DNA of 64,000 nucleotides from Salinibacter altiplanensis (GCF_002894645.1 NZ_NCQY01000025.1:29996-93995); one strand, 5' to 3'; counted from the first letter of the stretch, positions 7,821-16,897 are shown. Made by a program: numbers and translations. The notes: generated by a model from the sequence alone, not told the origin.

Positions 7821-10046
7821 CTAGGCCCCCACCGTCTCGGGCGCATTTGCCCCCGGAAGGCGCACGGTAAAACAAGAGCCCTCCCCCTTCTCCGTTTGCA
7901 CCTCGATGGTCCCCCCCATCTGTTCGACCGCCTCCTTCGTCACCGCCAGGCCGAGCCCCGTGCCTTCATACTTGCGGCCCATGCCTTCCGACTCTTGCCG
8001 AAAGGGCTCAAACAACGCGTCGGTCTGCCCTGGATCCATGCCCACCCCCGTGTCCTCAACTTCTAGAACCGCGGTCTCCTCTCCCGCCCGGGTGCGGATC
8101 CATACACTCCCCCCAGCCTCCGTGTACTTTACCGCGTTGGAGATCAGGTTCTGCAGTGCGATCCGAAGCCCCTCGCGGTCCGCCCGCGTCCAGACCGGGG
8201 CTCCATTCGCCTCCATTCGGAGCGTGATGTCTTTCTCTGCGGCTTCAGGATAGAACTGATCGGTGGCCTCTTCGACGACGGTGATCATGTCGGTGGGCTC
8301 TGGGGAGCGCACCAGGTCTCCCCCTTGCAGGCGCGAGAGGTTCAGGAGCGCATCGAGGGTGTCAAGCAGGCGGTGCCCGCTGCTTTCGATGTGATCGGCA
8401 AACCGACCGATCGGGGAGGCATCATCTTCGGCCATTGTGCTGATCTCTTCCGCAAATCCGATAATGGACGTCAGGGGCGTGCGAAACTCGTGACTCGTGT
8501 TGGCCAGGAGGGCTGACTTCATCTGACTTGCCTCCTCGGCCACCTCCTTCGCCGTCCGGAGCGTCTCTTCCTGGTCGAGCCGATCGAGCACAACGGCAGC
8601 GTGGGCCGCAAGCACATCGAGCAGGCGGTGTTCAAACGGATCGATTCCCTCCTCCTCCAGGTCGGCGGCCGCGATGGTTCCGTGGCTCCCCATCGGGAAG
8701 CAGACCGCGGCGCGGGCCGCCCCGTAGTCCAGTTCGGTGTCCACGGCGTGCAGGTCGTCGACCACCAGCGGCTCTCCGTCCCGATACACCTCCGCAAGAA
8801 GGCTGTCCCCATCGACGTCAACGGGAGGGCGCTGGGCCGGCATGTGCTCCGAGATCTGCGGGGAGTCCTGCACCGGCACCAGCTGCCCATCGTCGGCAAA
8901 TCGGATGCTCACCAGCGGATACCCGAACACCTCGTTCACGAGACGGAGCACCACCCTGCCCGCCTCTTCTCTGTCTTGGGCTCGCAGCAGCTGACTGATC
9001 GTCGCGTAGAGGGCTTCCACCTTTTCTTGCCGGTCGCGCAGGGCCCGCTCCCGCCGCTCCCGCTCGGTAATGTCGGAGAACACCACCACATCGCTCCCGC
9101 CGGTGGCCCCCAGGCTCGTCTCGACGATTCGGTAGTACCGCGGGGCCGCCCCGTCGGTGGTTTTCAGCAAAGGGCGATCCTGCTCGAGCTTCTGTGCCAG
9201 TTCCGGCAGGGCCGCCCCGAGGGGCTCTCCAATCGCCGATCGGTCCTCCATCTTCGGAAACAGTTCGATGATCCGCCGCCCGTAGTCCTTGATTCGCCCG
9301 TCGGCACTGAGCATGATGGTGGGGGCCGAAAGGCTTCCCGCCAGGCGGACGGCCTGGAACTGGTAGCTGTACACGAGCAGGACACCGATCGCAAACACGG
9401 CCACGCCCAGCGGTTCGTGGGTGATTTCTTGAATCGCGGGGTTGATGTGTCCCATGATGTTGAGGACGGCCGGAGCCGCCGTCAGTGCCGTGAGCGCCGC
9501 CAGCGGCCCTGTTCGGGTCTCCGTCTTCCAGAACATCTCGAACAACATCAGGTAGCCGGCCGTCGCCAACGCATAAGCTCCCCCCATCACGACCCAGTAG
9601 AGGAGCCCATGGCGGACGACGAACCCGAAGGCTCCCTGGCTCGGCTCCAGTGTGTAGTAGAGGTGGTGGAAGGGATTTGTCATCTTCAGCAGGGTGACAC
9701 CCCCGTACACGATAATCGCAAACCACCGGGCCGAAGCATTGCGGTGGAGCGCTCGTCCGGTGTAGGCGGAGCAGAACCACAGCCATGCCCACACGGTGCC
9801 AAATCCTACAATTAGGCTTGCCTGGTAGAAGAAATGCTTCGCAAGGGAAGAGGCTGAAAGGAGAAACCCAATGTACGCGGCCGCCCACCCCGCACTCGAA
9901 AGGAAAAACACGCCCAGGCTCTTGCGCGTGCCGGCGTACGGGATGTACCAGGCCCGCCAGGCGGCCCCCAGGCACACGATGGTCGCGGCAGCGAACGCCA
10001 TCAGGTACCAGAACACAGGGCCCCCCAGTGGAACGGACAAAGACAT
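7821..10046 (-). CDS. Hybrid-architecture sensor histidine kinase: 7TM - PAS - GAF - HisKA - HATPase
   Basis: 741-residue membrane sensor kinase. Residues 1-230 hold about seven membrane helices of the histidine-kinase N-terminal 7TM type. A PAS-like domain covers about 240-335 (ends VVVFSDITERERRERAL). A coiled linker and a GAF domain follow (about 355-500). HisKA with the phospho-acceptor in TSHEFRTPLTSIIGF is near 520, and the HATPase carries N-box QNLISNAVKYTEAGG, DTGVGMDP and GTGLGLAV. No receiver domain or adjacent response regulator is present, so it is an orphan kinase. This domain order is common in haloarchaeal kinases; gene exchange between Salinibacter and haloarchaea is established in the literature, and transfer of this gene is inference. 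The ligand or stimulus is unknown. Confidence 0.9.
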   Translation of the reverse strand: MSLSVPLGGPVFWYLMAFAAATIVCLGAAWRAWYIPYAGTRKSLGVFFLSSAGWAAAYIGFLLSASSLAKHFFYQASLIVGFGTVWAWLWFCSAYTGRALHRNASARWFAIIVYGGVTLLKMTNPFHHLYYTLEPSQGAFGFVVRHGLLYWVVMGGAYALATAGYLMLFEMFWKTETRTGPLAALTALTAAPAVLNIMGHINPAIQEITHEPLGVAVFAIGVLLVYSYQFQAVRLAGSLSAPTIMLSADGRIKDYGRRIIELFPKMEDRSAIGEPLGAALPELAQKLEQDRPLLKTTDGAAPRYYRIVETSLGATGGSDVVVFSDITERERRERALRDRQEKVEALYATISQLLRAQDREEAGRVVLRLVNEVFGYPLVSIRFADDGQLVPVQDSPQISEHMPAQRPPVDVDGDSLLAEVYRDGEPLVVDDLHAVDTELDYGAARAAVCFPMGSHGTIAAADLEEEGIDPFEHRLLDVLAAHAAVVLDRLDQEETLRTAKEVAEEASQMKSALLANTSHEFRTPLTSIIGFAEEISTMAEDDASPIGRFADHIESSGHRLLDTLDALLNLSRLQGGDLVRSPEPTDMITVVEEATDQFYPEAAEKDITLRMEANGAPVWTRADREGLRIALQNLISNAVKYTEAGGSVWIRTRAGEETAVLEVEDTGVGMDPGQTDALFEPFRQESEGMGRKYEGTGLGLAVTKEAVEQMGGTIEVQTEKGEGSCFTVRLPGANAPETVGA

Positions 10047-10597
10047 GGGCCGGAATCTGCGACGATGGGTGACAGAACAGAGTTCTCCCAGGGAATGTCC
10101 GCGCGAGCTGGACCGAACGGAAAAGGCCCTTTTCTGCGGGCGTCTCGGTGACGTCCGGCCTGTCGGTCAAACGAGGAAGGCTGCGTGTGAGAAGTTGTTT
10201 GGCGGATGCTCTGTGGCCCCCCCGGAAGTACTTGGTCGCTGCGCTCCCAGCGCAAGATGGCTTCTGCATTCGCCCGGTAGCTCCCCACGGGCATGACCTC
10301 GCTCCTGCTCGGCCCTCGCTACAGAGACTCATTACAGAGACTCACTACAGAGACTCATTTGGGCACCATTTTGCAGCTTCGCCCACTGTGTGTACTCGGC
10401 TGGGCCTCGTCAGTCGCTACGCTCGTGTCGGCTGAACATCAATCCACCAAACAGCTTCTGAGTGTATTTTGTACTTCCGTCTTTTGCGTTCTGGGCCCTA
10501 TCGAGGACTCACTTCCCGGACGCACGAGAAGCGCAATTACCATTCCATCTTCTCTCAGTCTCGTTGCCCGTACCCGTCCCAGGGGGCCGCGCTGGGG
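10047..10597. other. Gene-poor spacer with a 13-bp tandem repeat
   Basis: No gene is supported here; open frames lack family-like sequence. The notable content is a perfect-period tandem repeat at 10320-10358, three consecutive copies of TACAGAGACTCAY (third base of the last codon varies C/T). The ACTCAT core recalls the short intergenic repeats near 16.9 and 17.9 kb. The left part upstream of the sensor kinase (10047-10150) should carry that gene's promoter, but I see no convincing -35/-10 pair. Confidence 0.6.
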
Positions 10598-10996
10598 CTA
10601 CGACGAATCCGTCGTCCACTCCAGCGTCAGCTGTAGAGTAACGTCTCCATCACTCAGACGAACGGTCCGGGCCGGCGCGGACGCCGGACTTCCGTTCAGA
10701 ATTCGGTCCGGGGCAAAGTCCACGGCCCCAACAACCTCGTCCTCAATCAGATCGGCGTCCAGCAATTGCAGACGGTGCCAGCCCGACGCTTCCACGGCAA
10801 ACTCGGCGTCCAGCGTCACCGGTAGGTCCTGGGGCTCCACATCGTCGACCACTGCACTGGCGTGCAGGCACGCCCCCTCCGGATCGTATGCCTTGTAGTA
10901 AAGGTCCGGGCCCGAGAACAAGTCCCAGCGGTCTTCACACTCCCCGGAGCCGAAGGGGACGACCTGAACTTCGACCTGCATCAGGGTCACACGCAT
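10598..10996 (-). CDS. Hypothetical acidic protein with a C2-like beta pattern
   Basis: 132 residues, strongly acidic, soluble, with no signal peptide and no membrane segment. Alternating hydrophobic strands (VEVQVVPF, PDLYYKAYD, VTLDAEFAV, WHRLQLLDADLIEDEVVG, VTLQLTLEW) suggest an all-beta sandwich. The DxDLIEDEVVG stretch recalls the calcium loops of C2 domains, but I cannot confirm homology. The coding direction is supported by the normal acidic composition of the product; the opposite-strand frames give Arg/Ser-rich products. ATG at 10996; the internal ATG at residue 6 is an equally possible start. It is isolated between spacers, so context says nothing about function. Confidence 0.65.
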   Translation of the reverse strand: MRVTLMQVEVQVVPFGSGECEDRWDLFSGPDLYYKAYDPEGACLHASAVVDDVEPQDLPVTLDAEFAVEASGWHRLQLLDADLIEDEVVGAVDFAPDRILNGSPASAPARTVRLSDGDVTLQLTLEWTTDSS

Positions 10997-11208
10997 CGGA
11001 CGGACAGGCGTATGGGACGGAGGGGAGAACGAAGTGACTTTCGAATGCGACGACCGCCGGGCACAGGGCGGTCACGCTCCTCATCGAAATTCCCGCGGGC
11101 ACGGTCGTTCCAATCCTTTCCCGTAAAACTATCGGGGAGAGGAGAGAGGAATTTTGGTATGCTTTTTGACCGTTTACAACCCAGAAGTTCTCGGGTACAG
11201 GGCGGACG

Positions 11209-11967
11209 TTGTCTCTCCGCTACCGTTCACGCAATCCGCTCGCTCTCATCAGCAGCTCTGATCCGCGCTCGTCCGCCGACGGCCCGCGTTCACCGCGTCA
11301 CGCCGTTTTGCCCCCGACCCAAGCCCAGATTCGGGGCGCTGCTCTTCTGGCCCCCATCGCCCTCTTGTCCATCGGGCCGTACCTTGCACTCTGGGGATTG
11401 CCCGATCCGCCGTTCCCTACCGACACGGGCGGCATTCTACTGTTCCTCTTTGCCTTTGCGGCCGGCGTGGGGCTCCATGAGGCCCTCCACGGCCTCGGTC
11501 ACGTATGGGGAGGTGCCTCGTGGCGGGACGTCCAGTTTGGCATGCACTGGGCGGCCCTCACTCCCTTCGCGCAGTGTCTCGTTCCCACCCGGGCCCGCTC
11601 GTACCGACGTACCCTTGCTCTTCCCGGCCTCGTGCTCGGCGCGAGCCCACTGCTCGTCGGCCTGGGGACAGGCAGCTGGTCAGCAACGTTCTACGGGTTT
11701 TTGATGCTCGTGGCCGCGGCTGGGGACGTCCTCATTCTCTGGATTCTCGTGGGGGTCCCCGCCGGGACCTGGGTGCAGGACCATCCCCAAAAGGTGGGCT
11801 GCCTCATTGTCGACGACGCCGGCTCGGCCCCGCCCCTCCCCGTTTTGGAAGGCAGCCTGCCGGAGGACCCGACGGCCGACGATCCGCTTCCATTCTATCG
11901 GCTCCTGCTTCTCGCGGTTGTCTCAGCCATTGCAGCGGCCGTCGGGTTTGTGATCGCTCTCGGGTGA
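11209..11967 (+). CDS. Membrane zincin-like protein, DUF3267 type
   Basis: Integral membrane protein with about five hydrophobic segments. The second segment carries HEALHGLGH (about residue 95), an HExxH motif with a further histidine, as in the DUF3267 putative zincin peptidases. The soluble tail (VDDAGSAPPLPVLEGS...) lies between the fourth and last segments. The start is uncertain: the frame opens with a TTG at 11209 (252 residues), but the first 33 residues are Arg/Ser-rich. A TTG at 11308 just before PPTQAQIRGAALL gives a more natural 219-residue protein. I see no ATG in the relevant stretch. Proteolytic activity is inference from the motif only. Confidence 0.75.
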   Translation: MSLRYRSRNPLALISSSDPRSSADGPRSPRHAVLPPTQAQIRGAALLAPIALLSIGPYLALWGLPDPPFPTDTGGILLFLFAFAAGVGLHEALHGLGHVWGGASWRDVQFGMHWAALTPFAQCLVPTRARSYRRTLALPGLVLGASPLLVGLGTGSWSATFYGFLMLVAAAGDVLILWILVGVPAGTWVQDHPQKVGCLIVDDAGSAPPLPVLEGSLPEDPTADDPLPFYRLLLLAVVSAIAAAVGFVIALG

Positions 11968-12331
11968 TCGTGATCTCGATTCGGCCCTGTCGCGTGATCC
12001 ATCAACGGACCTGATGCGCCTGGCATCCGCCAAGCCACTTCAAAAAGTGGCTCTTTCCCTTCCCTCCGCACGAACACGAGGACCTCTTTTCCACCGTCGG
12101 TCCGCACTGGTCGCGCCCCAAACTTCAACTGGAAATTGTCGTCTTCCCCTGTGCGTTCGGTTGTATTTTTTGGGGACAGTCCTGAAGATAGACTCAGATT
12201 CTCTTCGAAATGAGAGTTCCAGCCCCGGACAAAACAGCTTCGGGGCCAGACGCCACGCGCCCCCGGTGGCAAACGGAGGGATCGACCGTCCGCCGGGCCC
12301 CGCCTTTTTCGTGAACAATCCCCCGGTGTCC
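11968..12331. other. Spacer/leader before bioB
   Basis: 364 bases without a supported gene. It starts with a hairpin terminator (separate entry) and continues with a moderately AT-rich stretch (12120-12235) that may hold the bioB promoter. The frame of bioB is open through it, but the product is not family-like. I find no recognisable BirA-type operator. Confidence 0.5.
12033..12060 (+). terminator. Rho-independent-type hairpin after the DUF3267 gene
   Basis: Perfect 8-bp stem AGCCACTT (12033-12040) with AAGTGGCT (12045-12052), CAAA loop, followed by a pyrimidine tract CTTTCCCTTCC. The T-tract is short, so termination may be weak. Position 66 bases after the stop at 11967 fits a terminator. 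Confidence 0.6.
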
Positions 12332-13411
12332 ATGACAGACTGGACCGCCCTCGCCACACAAGCGCTAGAGGGCCCTCCTCTCTCCTCCTCACAGGCGCTC
12401 AGGGTCGTGCATGCCGACGACGATGAGGTGCTCGCCCTCCTCGACGCTGCCTTCCGCGTGCGACGGCACCATCACGGGCGGCGTGTGCGCATCCACGTTC
12501 TTCAGAACGCCAAAAGCGGCGTCTGCCCCGAGGATTGCGCGTTCTGCAGCCAGTCCCTCAAGTTCGACAGTGAGCCCGCCCAGTACGGGATGCAGCGGGT
12601 AGACACGATCGTCGAGGGGGCCGAAGAAGCCTGGGACAAGGGGGCGGTTACCTATTGCATCGTGACCGCGACTCGGGGGCCCCATTCCAGCGAGGTCGAT
12701 GTCGTCTGTGAGGCCACGCGTCGCATCAAGGAGAAGTACCCGATGGACGTGTGTGCCTCCCTCGGGCTGCTCGACGCAGAACAGGCCCAGCAACTTGCAG
12801 AGGCGGGCGTGGATCGGTACAACCACAACTTGGAGACCTCCTCCAGTCACTTCGAAAACGTGGTGTCGACCCACGAGTGGATCGACCGGGTTGAGACTGT
12901 TAACCGGGCCAAGGCTGCCGGCATGGAGGCGTGCTGCGGGGGAATCATCGGGCTTGGCGAGTCCCGTGAGGACTGGGTCGACCTGGCCATGGCACTCCGC
13001 GAGATCGGGGTTGAGTCGGTCCCGGTGAACTTCCTACACCCCCGCTCCGGCACCCCGCTAGAGGACGTGGAGAAGGTGCGCCCACAGGAGTGCCTGAAAG
13101 CCCTCGCGATGTTTCGGCTCGTCCACCCGGAGGCGGACATCCGAATGGCTGGCGGACGCGAGGTCGTGCTCGACCAGATGCAGCCCTTGGCCCTGTACGC
13201 CGCAAACTCTTTCTTCACCGACGGATACCTGACCACCGGAGGCCAGGGGGAATCGGAGGACTACCAGATGATTCAACAGGCCGGATTTGAGCCCGTGATC
13301 GTCGAGGATGGCCCCGAACGACAAGGGCCCACCGGGCCCAGCGACACGTCTTCTGAACATTCCGACGTTGCCAGTCGGACGCGTCAGCCCTCGACTGACC
13401 CCACGGACTAG
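12332..13411 (+). CDS. bioB: Biotin synthase BioB
   Basis: Radical SAM enzyme inserting sulfur into dethiobiotin to form biotin. The 359-residue protein has the C-x3-C-x2-C cluster motif GVCPEDCAFCSQS near residue 65. It also has the conserved [2Fe-2S]-side residues, YNHNLETS near 155 and RMAGGREV near 270 supplying the arginine. The C-terminus adds an acidic, probably disordered tail of about 35 residues. The frame is open upstream to 12014, but family-like sequence starts at MTDWTALATQAL, so the ATG at 12332 was chosen. No other bio gene is adjacent; the biotin transporter bioY lies at 45943-46542. Confidence 0.95.
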   Translation: MTDWTALATQALEGPPLSSSQALRVVHADDDEVLALLDAAFRVRRHHHGRRVRIHVLQNAKSGVCPEDCAFCSQSLKFDSEPAQYGMQRVDTIVEGAEEAWDKGAVTYCIVTATRGPHSSEVDVVCEATRRIKEKYPMDVCASLGLLDAEQAQQLAEAGVDRYNHNLETSSSHFENVVSTHEWIDRVETVNRAKAAGMEACCGGIIGLGESREDWVDLAMALREIGVESVPVNFLHPRSGTPLEDVEKVRPQECLKALAMFRLVHPEADIRMAGGREVVLDQMQPLALYAANSFFTDGYLTTGGQGESEDYQMIQQAGFEPVIVEDGPERQGPTGPSDTSSEHSDVASRTRQPSTDPTD

Positions 13412-13570
13412 GACCCTATTTTGATTTTGGGTCGGGAGAGCGAGCATCGAGAGGTCGAAGACGCAGCCCGTGGTCGAGGGCTGGGGCAGGACGGCCGCCC
13501 GAAATCGGAGTCGGCGTTCAGGCCATCGCTGCTGCTCGGCCCCCAAATACAAGTTGAACCCAGTTTTGAG
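13411..13570. repeat. MITE-like dispersed repeat, copy A
   Basis: About 160 bp directly after the bioB stop. It shares TTTTGATTTTGGGTCGG (13419-13435) with copy C (16 of 17 bases). It shares GAGCATCGAGA (13442-13452) and GGTCGAGGGCTG (13472-13483) with copy B at nearly the same spacing (30 versus 29 bases). The right end CAAGTTGAACCCAG resembles the right ends of the other copies. The ends are degenerate inverted repeats. No transposase is encoded. Confidence 0.65.
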
Positions 13571-13668
13571 TGCGTCCGTGTCCGATTGGCGCTCTGGGCC
13601 CAGATGCCTCGCGTGCCCGTCTTTCCGCCGGCCACCGGTGAGCAGGCACGGTCCCTCCACGCCGACGA

Positions 13669-13956
13669 CTAGGCAGGGAGCGCATCGGGCGTCGCCGGCT
13701 CTGGCTCCCACCAGCCCTCGCTCACGAGACGGGCAACCGTGCGCTTGGGCCATGCCTTGTAGCGCAGCTCCGGCCGGTAGTCTACCACCTGCCCATTCTC
13801 GGTGAGCCACTCGAAGCACACGCAGGCCGAGGTCTCGAAGAGCACGCCGAGGGCACATCCCTTGCCCCGGAGACAGTACTTGTAACACGCCTGCCCGGGA
13901 CGGTCGCACACCGAAAAATCGACAGGGGCCTGGCGCTCGATCTCCTCCAGTTGCAT
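13669..13956 (-). CDS. Small cysteine-containing protein of unknown function
   Basis: 95 residues, soluble, with six cysteines: C17, C24, C28, C34 and the pair in SACVCFEW. This spacing suggests a metal or Fe-S binding knuckle; the N-terminal half reads FSVCDRPGQACYKYC. The C-terminal half (YRPELRYKAWPKRTVARLVSEGWW) is basic and aromatic. I do not recognise a named family. It is divergent from the small CxxC protein at 14163, and a 17-bp palindrome lies 30 bases upstream of its start. The shared operator type suggests joint control by a metal-responsive repressor, which is inference. Confidence 0.7.
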   Translation of the reverse strand: MQLEEIERQAPVDFSVCDRPGQACYKYCLRGKGCALGVLFETSACVCFEWLTENGQVVDYRPELRYKAWPKRTVARLVSEGWWEPEPATPDALPA

Positions 13957-13985
13957 GATACTGTTGGTGGGTTGGGGGTTATTTG

Positions 13986-14002
13986 TTTAGACGGAGTCTA
14001 AA
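13986..14002. promoter_or_regulatory. 17-bp palindromic operator-like site (left)
   Basis: TTTAGAC-GGA-GTCTAAA, perfect 7-base arms around a 3-base centre, 30 bases upstream of the minus-strand gene starting at 13956. The outer TTTAG...CTAAA bases resemble DtxR/MntR-family operators. The matching site at 14105-14121 supports function; the regulator is not in the window. Confidence 0.65.
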
Positions 14003-14104
14003 TAATATACTATCAACGCTCTACGCAACCCGTCTCTGTGAGGTTTCGGGCGAAGTCGATCCGGTTTCTGCGCTGTGAGTCGCCCACGCGGGGGTTGGAG
14101 TACA

Positions 14105-14121
14105 TTTAGACTGCCTCTAAA
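14105..14121. promoter_or_regulatory. 17-bp palindromic operator-like site (right)
   Basis: TTTAGA-CTGCC-TCTAAA, perfect 6-base arms, same length as the left site and sharing TTTAGAC on its left arm. It lies 42 bases before the ATG at 14163, which favours that start over a TTG at 14127 that would sit almost on the operator. Confidence 0.65.
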
Positions 14122-14162
14122 CTTGGTTGGCCGCGGATCCCATTCGTTTCTCTGCCATTCGC

Positions 14163-14417
14163 ATGACAGATCTCATTACTAATTTCATAAATACAGGGGT
14201 GGCAGCCGTGGCTCACGACATCGAATCACTGTGTAAGGCCTGTACGCATCTTGACCGCGATCGTGACGAGGAGGCGATCTGCGAGGCGTTTCCGGAGGGC
14301 ATCCCGGAGGAAATCTGGCGAAACCAGCACGACCACCACGATCCGTACCCGGGGGACCAGGAGATACGCTTCGAGGCCATGCCGGTCCCCGAAGAACAGG
14401 CGGAAGTCGTCGCCTAG
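14163..14417 (+). CDS. Small conserved CxxC protein (unknown function)
   Basis: 84 residues. The core SLCKACTHLDRDRDEEAIC, then EAFPEGIPEEIW, H-D-H-H and DPYPGDQEIRFE, matches the layout of a widespread small bacterial family with a CxxCxxL...C-x-AFP-x-GIP...PYPGD pattern. I recall the pattern but no assigned function. The three cysteines and the His cluster suggest metal binding. The ATG at 14163 is chosen for its position relative to the palindrome. A strong terminator follows 25 bases after the stop. It is divergent from another small Cys protein. Confidence 0.8.
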   Translation: MTDLITNFINTGVAAVAHDIESLCKACTHLDRDRDEEAICEAFPEGIPEEIWRNQHDHHDPYPGDQEIRFEAMPVPEEQAEVVA

Positions 14418-14442
14418 GGTGGCCCCCATTTGATCTGTGTCG

Positions 14443-14480
14443 GGCCGATCCGCCATCCGGCGGGTCGGCCTTTCTTTTTT
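14443..14480 (+). terminator. Strong rho-independent terminator
   Basis: 12-bp stem GGCCGATCCGCC (14443-14454) with GGCGGGTCGGCC (14459-14470), one G-T pair, loop ATCC, then TTTCTTTTTT (14471-14480). It ends the small CxxC gene transcript. Confidence 0.9.
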
Positions 14481-14643
14481 GATGGTGCTTCTCGGTATCG
14501 AGCCTCCCACTCGTTCGTCGGCGCAACGCACGGCCCAACGAGGGCAGACGCGGCTCGTCGAGGGTCCCCAAACGCAAGCCCCGGGCGCCGAATAGGTGAG
14601 GATCCCATCGCGGATGACCTGATCCTCAACCGCCAGTCTCACC

Positions 14644-16860
14644 ATGTGTCTCCGGTTCATTGGGGGACTCGCCGTCGTGCTTGCGCTCATTCCTGCCGTA
14701 GCCTCGGCGCAGCCCACGGTCGTGAAAGGCCGGGTACAGGACGCGCAGGACGCCGTCGGTGTGCCCTACGCCAACGTGCAGCTCAAAGGAACGACCATCG
14801 GCACCGCCGCCGGGGAGGACGGCCGCTTCCGCCTCGACACGAAACGCACCGGATCGGTTGTCCTACGGGTTTCGGCCGTCGGCTACGATCCCGTGGAGCG
14901 CTCTCTCCACCTCCAGGCCGGAGACACGACCACCGTCCGCCTCATCCTCCGGGCCGAAAGCGTTGAGCTTGACGGGGCCGTCGTGACCGGCGAGGCCTTC
15001 TCGACCGGATCGCCCGCGGAGTCCACCTTGGGCTCGACCGAAGCGGTGACGACGCCGGGCGCCGCCGGGGATCTTTTCCGCGCACTGCAGTCGCTCCCGG
15101 GCGTGGCCGCGCCGGGAGACGGCGCCGGCCTCTTTGTACGTGGCGGCGACGTGTCCGAGACCAAAACGCTCCTCGATCAGGCAACGGTTCATCGTCCGTA
15201 CCGCTACGAGTCCCCAGCGGGTGGGTCGTTCGGCGCCGTGCGCCCCTTCCTCGTCGACGGCACCACACTTGCCACGGGCGGCTTCTCAGCCCAGTACGGC
15301 AACGCGCTCTCCGGCGTCCTCGCGATGGAGTCGAAGGATCGCCCCCAGGAATCCAGCCGGTATGTGAACCTCGGCCTTGCCGCCGCGTCCGTCTCCCTCG
15401 ACCAGCCGCTCGTGGAAGACAAGTTCGGCCTCCGGCTCTCCGGCAACCGCTCGTTTACCGGCCTCCTCTTCCGCGTCAACGGCCAGCGCAGGGACTACGC
15501 CACCGTGCCGCAGGGCCTGGACGGCAGCCTGGGCCTGACCTGGGACTACGGCCCCGCCGGACAGCTCAAGCTCTTCGTCTTCGCCCGCCACAACCGCATC
15601 GGCGTGGAGACGACGGAGGGCACGTACTCCGGTGTCTACCGTGGCGAGACGACAAACCAGCTTTACAACCTGCAGTGGACGACCCGGGCACGCGGGTGGA
15701 CCGTGGAGTCGAGCGCCTCCTGGAACGCACACACGTCGACGACGACGCTCGGCGCACTCGACCTGTCGCCTACCGACCAGGCCGCCAAGCTCCGCGTCGA
15801 CGCCACGCGCAGGGCCGACGACTGGACGCTCCGCACCGGCGGCACCCTTGAGCGGCGGCGGTACCGGTTCGACGGCACGGTTCCGACGCAGCCGGACGTA
15901 GTGGCCCCTGGCGCCGCCACGCGTTCGATTGACGAATTGGTTCCGGCCACGCGGGCCGGTGGGTACGCCGAGATCGAGGCCAACGTTCTTTCGTCGCTCG
16001 TCGCCCGGGCCGGGCTCCGCACCGACCTCCACGGCCGCGCGGGCCGGCCGGTCGTCGATCCACGGGTGAGTCTCTCCTGGCGGATCGCGCCGCACACCCA
16101 GCTGCGGGCCGCCTGGGGCCTCTACCACCAGTTCCCAGAGCTCAGCACCTACAGCGAGCACGCCGGCGAAAACACACTCGGCGCCCAGCGCGCGCAGCAC
16201 GTGGTGGTGGGCCTGCGCCATGAGCAGGAGAACCTGCTCCTGCGGGCCGAGGCCTACCACAAGCCGTACCGCGACCTGGTCGTCCGCACCGGGCCGTCCC
16301 GCTACGCAACCGACGGCACGGGCGTCGCGCGGGGCGTCGACCTCTTCGCCAAGTACGGATCGTTCCTGGGGACCCGCTTCAACGGCTGGGCCTCGTACAG
16401 CCTGCTTCGCTCCCATCGCACCCAGCCCCGGGATCAAGGAACGGAGGAGCTGACGCTTGAAAGTGGACCGGCCCCCTTCGACCTCACGCATCAGGCAACG
16501 GTGGTGGGCAAGGTCCGCGTCGTCGATCAGATCCGGATCGGCGGCACGTACCGCTACACGACCGGGCAGCCCTTCACGCCTGTCGTGGAGACCAATCGAT
16601 CGCCCACCGGCGCCCTCCTGCCGGTAGACGGGCCGGTGGGCAGCGAGCGCCTTCCGGCCTACCACCGCCTCGACCTGCAGGTGAGCTACTTCTGGCCCTT
16701 CAACCGCCAGCAGAACGTGGTCGTCTACGCGGCGCTCAACAACGTGCTCGACCGGGCCAACGCCGTCGACGTGACCTACACCCCGGACTACGCTGAACGC
16801 CGCTACCGCACCACCAACTTCCGACGATCGGTCTATTTCGGCCTTACCCTCACCCTCTGA
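14644..16860 (+). CDS. TonB-dependent outer membrane receptor
   Basis: 738-residue outer-membrane receptor. Signal peptide residues 1-23 end in VASAQ. A CarboxypepD_reg-like beta domain spans about 25-108 (VVKGRVQDAQDAVGVPYANVQLKG...), typical of Bacteroidota receptors. The plug follows (about 125-230; LFRALQSLPGVAAPGDGAGLFVRGG split over two strands), and a beta-barrel runs to the end, finishing in YFGLTLTL. No SusD partner is adjacent; the next gene encodes a TPR lipoprotein, possibly cotranscribed. The substrate is unknown. The ATG at 14644 gives a clean signal peptide. Confidence 0.9.
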   Translation: MCLRFIGGLAVVLALIPAVASAQPTVVKGRVQDAQDAVGVPYANVQLKGTTIGTAAGEDGRFRLDTKRTGSVVLRVSAVGYDPVERSLHLQAGDTTTVRLILRAESVELDGAVVTGEAFSTGSPAESTLGSTEAVTTPGAAGDLFRALQSLPGVAAPGDGAGLFVRGGDVSETKTLLDQATVHRPYRYESPAGGSFGAVRPFLVDGTTLATGGFSAQYGNALSGVLAMESKDRPQESSRYVNLGLAAASVSLDQPLVEDKFGLRLSGNRSFTGLLFRVNGQRRDYATVPQGLDGSLGLTWDYGPAGQLKLFVFARHNRIGVETTEGTYSGVYRGETTNQLYNLQWTTRARGWTVESSASWNAHTSTTTLGALDLSPTDQAAKLRVDATRRADDWTLRTGGTLERRRYRFDGTVPTQPDVVAPGAATRSIDELVPATRAGGYAEIEANVLSSLVARAGLRTDLHGRAGRPVVDPRVSLSWRIAPHTQLRAAWGLYHQFPELSTYSEHAGENTLGAQRAQHVVVGLRHEQENLLLRAEAYHKPYRDLVVRTGPSRYATDGTGVARGVDLFAKYGSFLGTRFNGWASYSLLRSHRTQPRDQGTEELTLESGPAPFDLTHQATVVGKVRVVDQIRIGGTYRYTTGQPFTPVVETNRSPTGALLPVDGPVGSERLPAYHRLDLQVSYFWPFNRQQNVVVYAALNNVLDRANAVDVTYTPDYAERRYRTTNFRRSVYFGLTLTL

Positions 16861-16897
16861 ACGGTCTTCGGTCTGCTCGCGGCGACCACAAAAACCC

